Shown here piece by piece: positions 4,249 to 6,341 of a DNA stretch of 6,341 nucleotides (positions are counted from its first letter, which is position 1; each line of letters starts with the position of its first letter). A model generated the notes under the pieces. It worked only from the letters and a program-made list of their open reading frames with translations, was not told the DNA's origin and made no database searches. Origin of the DNA: Candidatus Delongbacteria bacterium (lineage in GTDB: Bacteria; CAIWAD01; BS150m-G50); the NCBI GenBank assembly GCA_016784425.1, contig JADHUQ010000140.1, forward strand, positions 1-6,341. Direction: 5' to 3'. Both the position numbers and the translations under genes were made by a program.

Positions 4249-6341
4249 GTGATCAGGTATGACGCGACCAGGCAGACACTGAACCTGGCAGTGAGGGACT
4301 TGCTGCAGGGTGAAGACAGTTCACCGGGTGTATATCTCCCGGGCCGTGGTCAACTGGGCACCCAGGCCCATCAGACCTGGCAACAGCAGCAACGGTTGCG
4401 GGACTCCAGTTATCGCGGCGAACTGTTTCTCAAACGGGAGTTAGAGCTTGATGCAGTCAGGATAACGCTGCAGGGACGCCTCGACGGTCTGGTGACCGAA
4501 CCTGTGCCGGTGGTTGAGGAGTTGAAATCCATCCTGTTACCGGTGGAAAGCTACCCCCCTCTCTCCCCAGTCAACCACCCGAACTGGTTTGAACAGCTGG
4601 AGTACTACTGCTGGTTGGCCTGGCGCGAGCTGGAACTGCCCGATGTTGCAGGTCGCCTGGTACTCCTGGCAACACACGGCAGTGAATTTCGCCTCCACGA
4701 TGTAGCCATCGACCTGCCCCGGGTTGAGCAGCGTCTGTGGCGACGCTTGCGGGAGATTGTATCACATCAACAGCAGCGTGCGGCTTTTCTGACCCACCGG
4801 CGTCGTCAGCGTATCACCTTTCCCTTCTCACAGGTTCGTCCCCGTCAGGATCAATTGATGGAGGCTGTAAGGGACGCTGCTGCCAGGAGTTATCATCTGG
4901 TACTGCAGGCCCCAACCGGTATCGGGAAAACCGCCGCTACACTGGTTCCGGCTTTACAGCAAGCCCTTCTGGCGGACAAAAGAGTTTTTGTGATAACCCC
5001 GAAAAACAGCGGGCAGCAGAGCTACAGCGACCTGATCCGTTTACTCAATCTCCAACCCGGCACCACGACCGCCATCAACTGCGTGACCATGCCGGCACGG
5101 GAGAAGATCTGTCCCGCAGAACGCTATATCTGTGATGCCGATTACTGTCCTTTCCTGCAGGATTTCCAGGCGGCGCTCCGGAGAACTATCACCCAGCTAA
5201 AACATACTGCGATCGTCGGGGAGGAGGAACTGCGACTGGCCGCCGAGCAGTTCCGCATCTGCCCCCACGAAGTCGCGCTGGCTTTGAGTGAGGAGCGGGA
5301 TGTCGTCATCGGCGATTACAACCATGTCTTCTCACCCGCAAGCCAGATCCGCCGTCTCTTTCGAACCGGGCAGGCGGAACAATTCTTCCTGCTGGTTGAC
5401 GAAGCCCATCATTTCCCGGCACGGGCCCGCTCCTGGTTCTCCGGCAATATTTCGCTGCAGGAGGTGGACAATGTGATACAACTCTGCCGGGAACGGGAGT
5501 CTGCCTCAGCTCGGCAGCCAGGTATTTTTGGCGGTACTTCACCTACCGCACAATTAAGACATCTGTTTGAACGGTTTCGGGACCTGTGCCAGTCGCAGGA
5601 TTGTTTCCGTACCGATCGCTGGTCCTGGCAGAACTCTACAGCAGCCAGCTTTCCCGCAGATGAGTGGGCGGATCTTGCCCTGGAGCTGGCACAGTCATTT
5701 ATGGCCTGGATGCTGCACCGCAAAGTGTCTGGCAGCCTGCTGGAGAAAGACGCTGTAGCCGGTCTCTATTATGATTTGCAGTACTTCTTTTATCTGGCCG
5801 GTATGAAGGGTGACAACTTTGAGCAGTTCGTCGAGCAACGATCAACTGACCAGGTAATGCGGGTGCTCTGCCTGGCGGTACCTCGTTCTGTGCGCGACCA
5901 GATTACACAGTTTCCCACGGTACTGTTTTTTTCCGCTACCCTGCCACCTGGTCCCGCCTACCTGGAGTTGGCCGGACTTCCGGTTGAAACACCGATACTG
6001 GAGTTACCGGCAGTTTTCCCCGCCGCCAACAGGAAGGTGGTGATACATGAAGGCATCCCGACACATTGGCGCCAGCGTGAAAACTCACTGCCACAGCTTG
6101 CGGAAATGATAACCACGCTTTTTAATAGTGCCGCTGTAAACACCGCAGTGTTCTTTCCCTCGGTCGATTACCTGCAGCGACTGCGCGCACTGCTGCCACC
6201 TGACCTGCCGCTGCTGATACAGGAAGCGGGGCAGAACAATCGCCACCGGGCTGCTCTGTTGGGAACCCTGAACAGGGAGAGTCACCACTTGCTGCTGGCC
6301 GTAAGTGGTGGTTCCTTCGCCGAAGGTATTGACCTGCCGGG
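4249..6341 (+). CDS. PD-(D/E)XK nuclease fused to XPD/DinG-type iron-sulfur helicase (3' end outside the window)
   Basis: At least 697 codons are open to the right edge. Residues about 1-150 form a Cas4/RecB-type nuclease core: E58, D79 (GRLDG), E91-L-K93 (VEELKS) and Q116-x3-Y120. The helicase follows: RPRQDQ, Walker A APTGIGKT (221-228), an iron-sulfur domain with C288, C295, C300 and C338 as likely ligands (extra C278), GDYNHVF, Walker B DEAHH (384-388), SAT (562-564) and SGGSFAEGIDLP (686-697). Motif VI lies beyond the window. Family members are ATP-dependent 5'-3' DNA helicases; repair or processing of branched or damaged DNA is inferred. The GTG at 4249 is chosen because family members begin with a segment like LAVRDLL near the N-terminus, which the later GTG at 4291 would cut into. 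The in-frame ATG at 4198 would overlap the previous gene by 44 bases. Neither start has a clear ribosome binding site, so coupling to the upstream gene, which ends eight bases before the GTG, is likely. Confidence 0.9.
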   Translation, partial: MIRYDATRQTLNLAVRDLLQGEDSSPGVYLPGRGQLGTQAHQTWQQQQRLRDSSYRGELFLKRELELDAVRITLQGRLDGLVTEPVPVVEELKSILLPVESYPPLSPVNHPNWFEQLEYYCWLAWRELELPDVAGRLVLLATHGSEFRLHDVAIDLPRVEQRLWRRLREIVSHQQQRAAFLTHRRRQRITFPFSQVRPRQDQLMEAVRDAAARSYHLVLQAPTGIGKTAATLVPALQQALLADKRVFVITPKNSGQQSYSDLIRLLNLQPGTTTAINCVTMPAREKICPAERYICDADYCPFLQDFQAALRRTITQLKHTAIVGEEELRLAAEQFRICPHEVALALSEERDVVIGDYNHVFSPASQIRRLFRTGQAEQFFLLVDEAHHFPARARSWFSGNISLQEVDNVIQLCRERESASARQPGIFGGTSPTAQLRHLFERFRDLCQSQDCFRTDRWSWQNSTAASFPADEWADLALELAQSFMAWMLHRKVSGSLLEKDAVAGLYYDLQYFFYLAGMKGDNFEQFVEQRSTDQVMRVLCLAVPRSVRDQITQFPTVLFFSATLPPGPAYLELAGLPVETPILELPAVFPAANRKVVIHEGIPTHWRQRENSLPQLAEMITTLFNSAAVNTAVFFPSVDYLQRLRALLPPDLPLLIQEAGQNNRHRAALLGTLNRESHHLLLAVSGGSFAEGIDLP

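Overview
The window looks like ordinary chromosome from a Gram-negative (two-membrane) bacterium, most likely a proteobacterium or a Desulfobacterota-type lineage. Two of the proteins carry Sec-type signal peptides, and the genes are moderately GC-rich with AT-richer spacers. I cannot name the genus. There are no rRNA or tRNA genes, no CRISPR array and no recognisable transposase.

Layout: positions 1-351 hold no convincing gene but contain a diverged direct repeat (about 1-45 and 138-181), a set of mutually exclusive RNA-type stems (45-137) and a perfect 10-bp hairpin (229-252). A small acidic orphan protein of 108 aa is encoded on the minus strand at 352-678. Positions 679-1152 are a divergent spacer with a weak promoter candidate and a 12-bp hairpin just ahead of the rightward operon. 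From 1153 to the right edge, three plus-strand genes are packed head to tail. They are an exported helical-repeat (TPR-like) protein (1153-2976), an exported protein of a conserved family often labelled 'asparagine synthetase B' (2973-4241), and a large nuclease-helicase (from 4249, cut off by the window end).

The first two operon genes overlap by four bases (GTGA) behind a strong AGGAGG, so they are probably translationally coupled and may work together in the periplasm or at the envelope. The third encodes a cytoplasmic DNA enzyme. It has an N-terminal Cas4/RecB-type PD-(D/E)XK nuclease core (D79, E91-x-K93, Q116-x3-Y120) fused to an XPD/DinG-type superfamily 2 helicase with Walker A, a four-cysteine iron-sulfur domain and a DEAH box. 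Why two exported proteins sit with a DNA repair-type helicase is the main open question. The 'asparagine synthetase' name is not supported by the sequence: the N-terminal catalytic Cys and the SGGxDS loop are both absent. The protein instead has a glutamine-amidotransferase-like elbow around Cys227.
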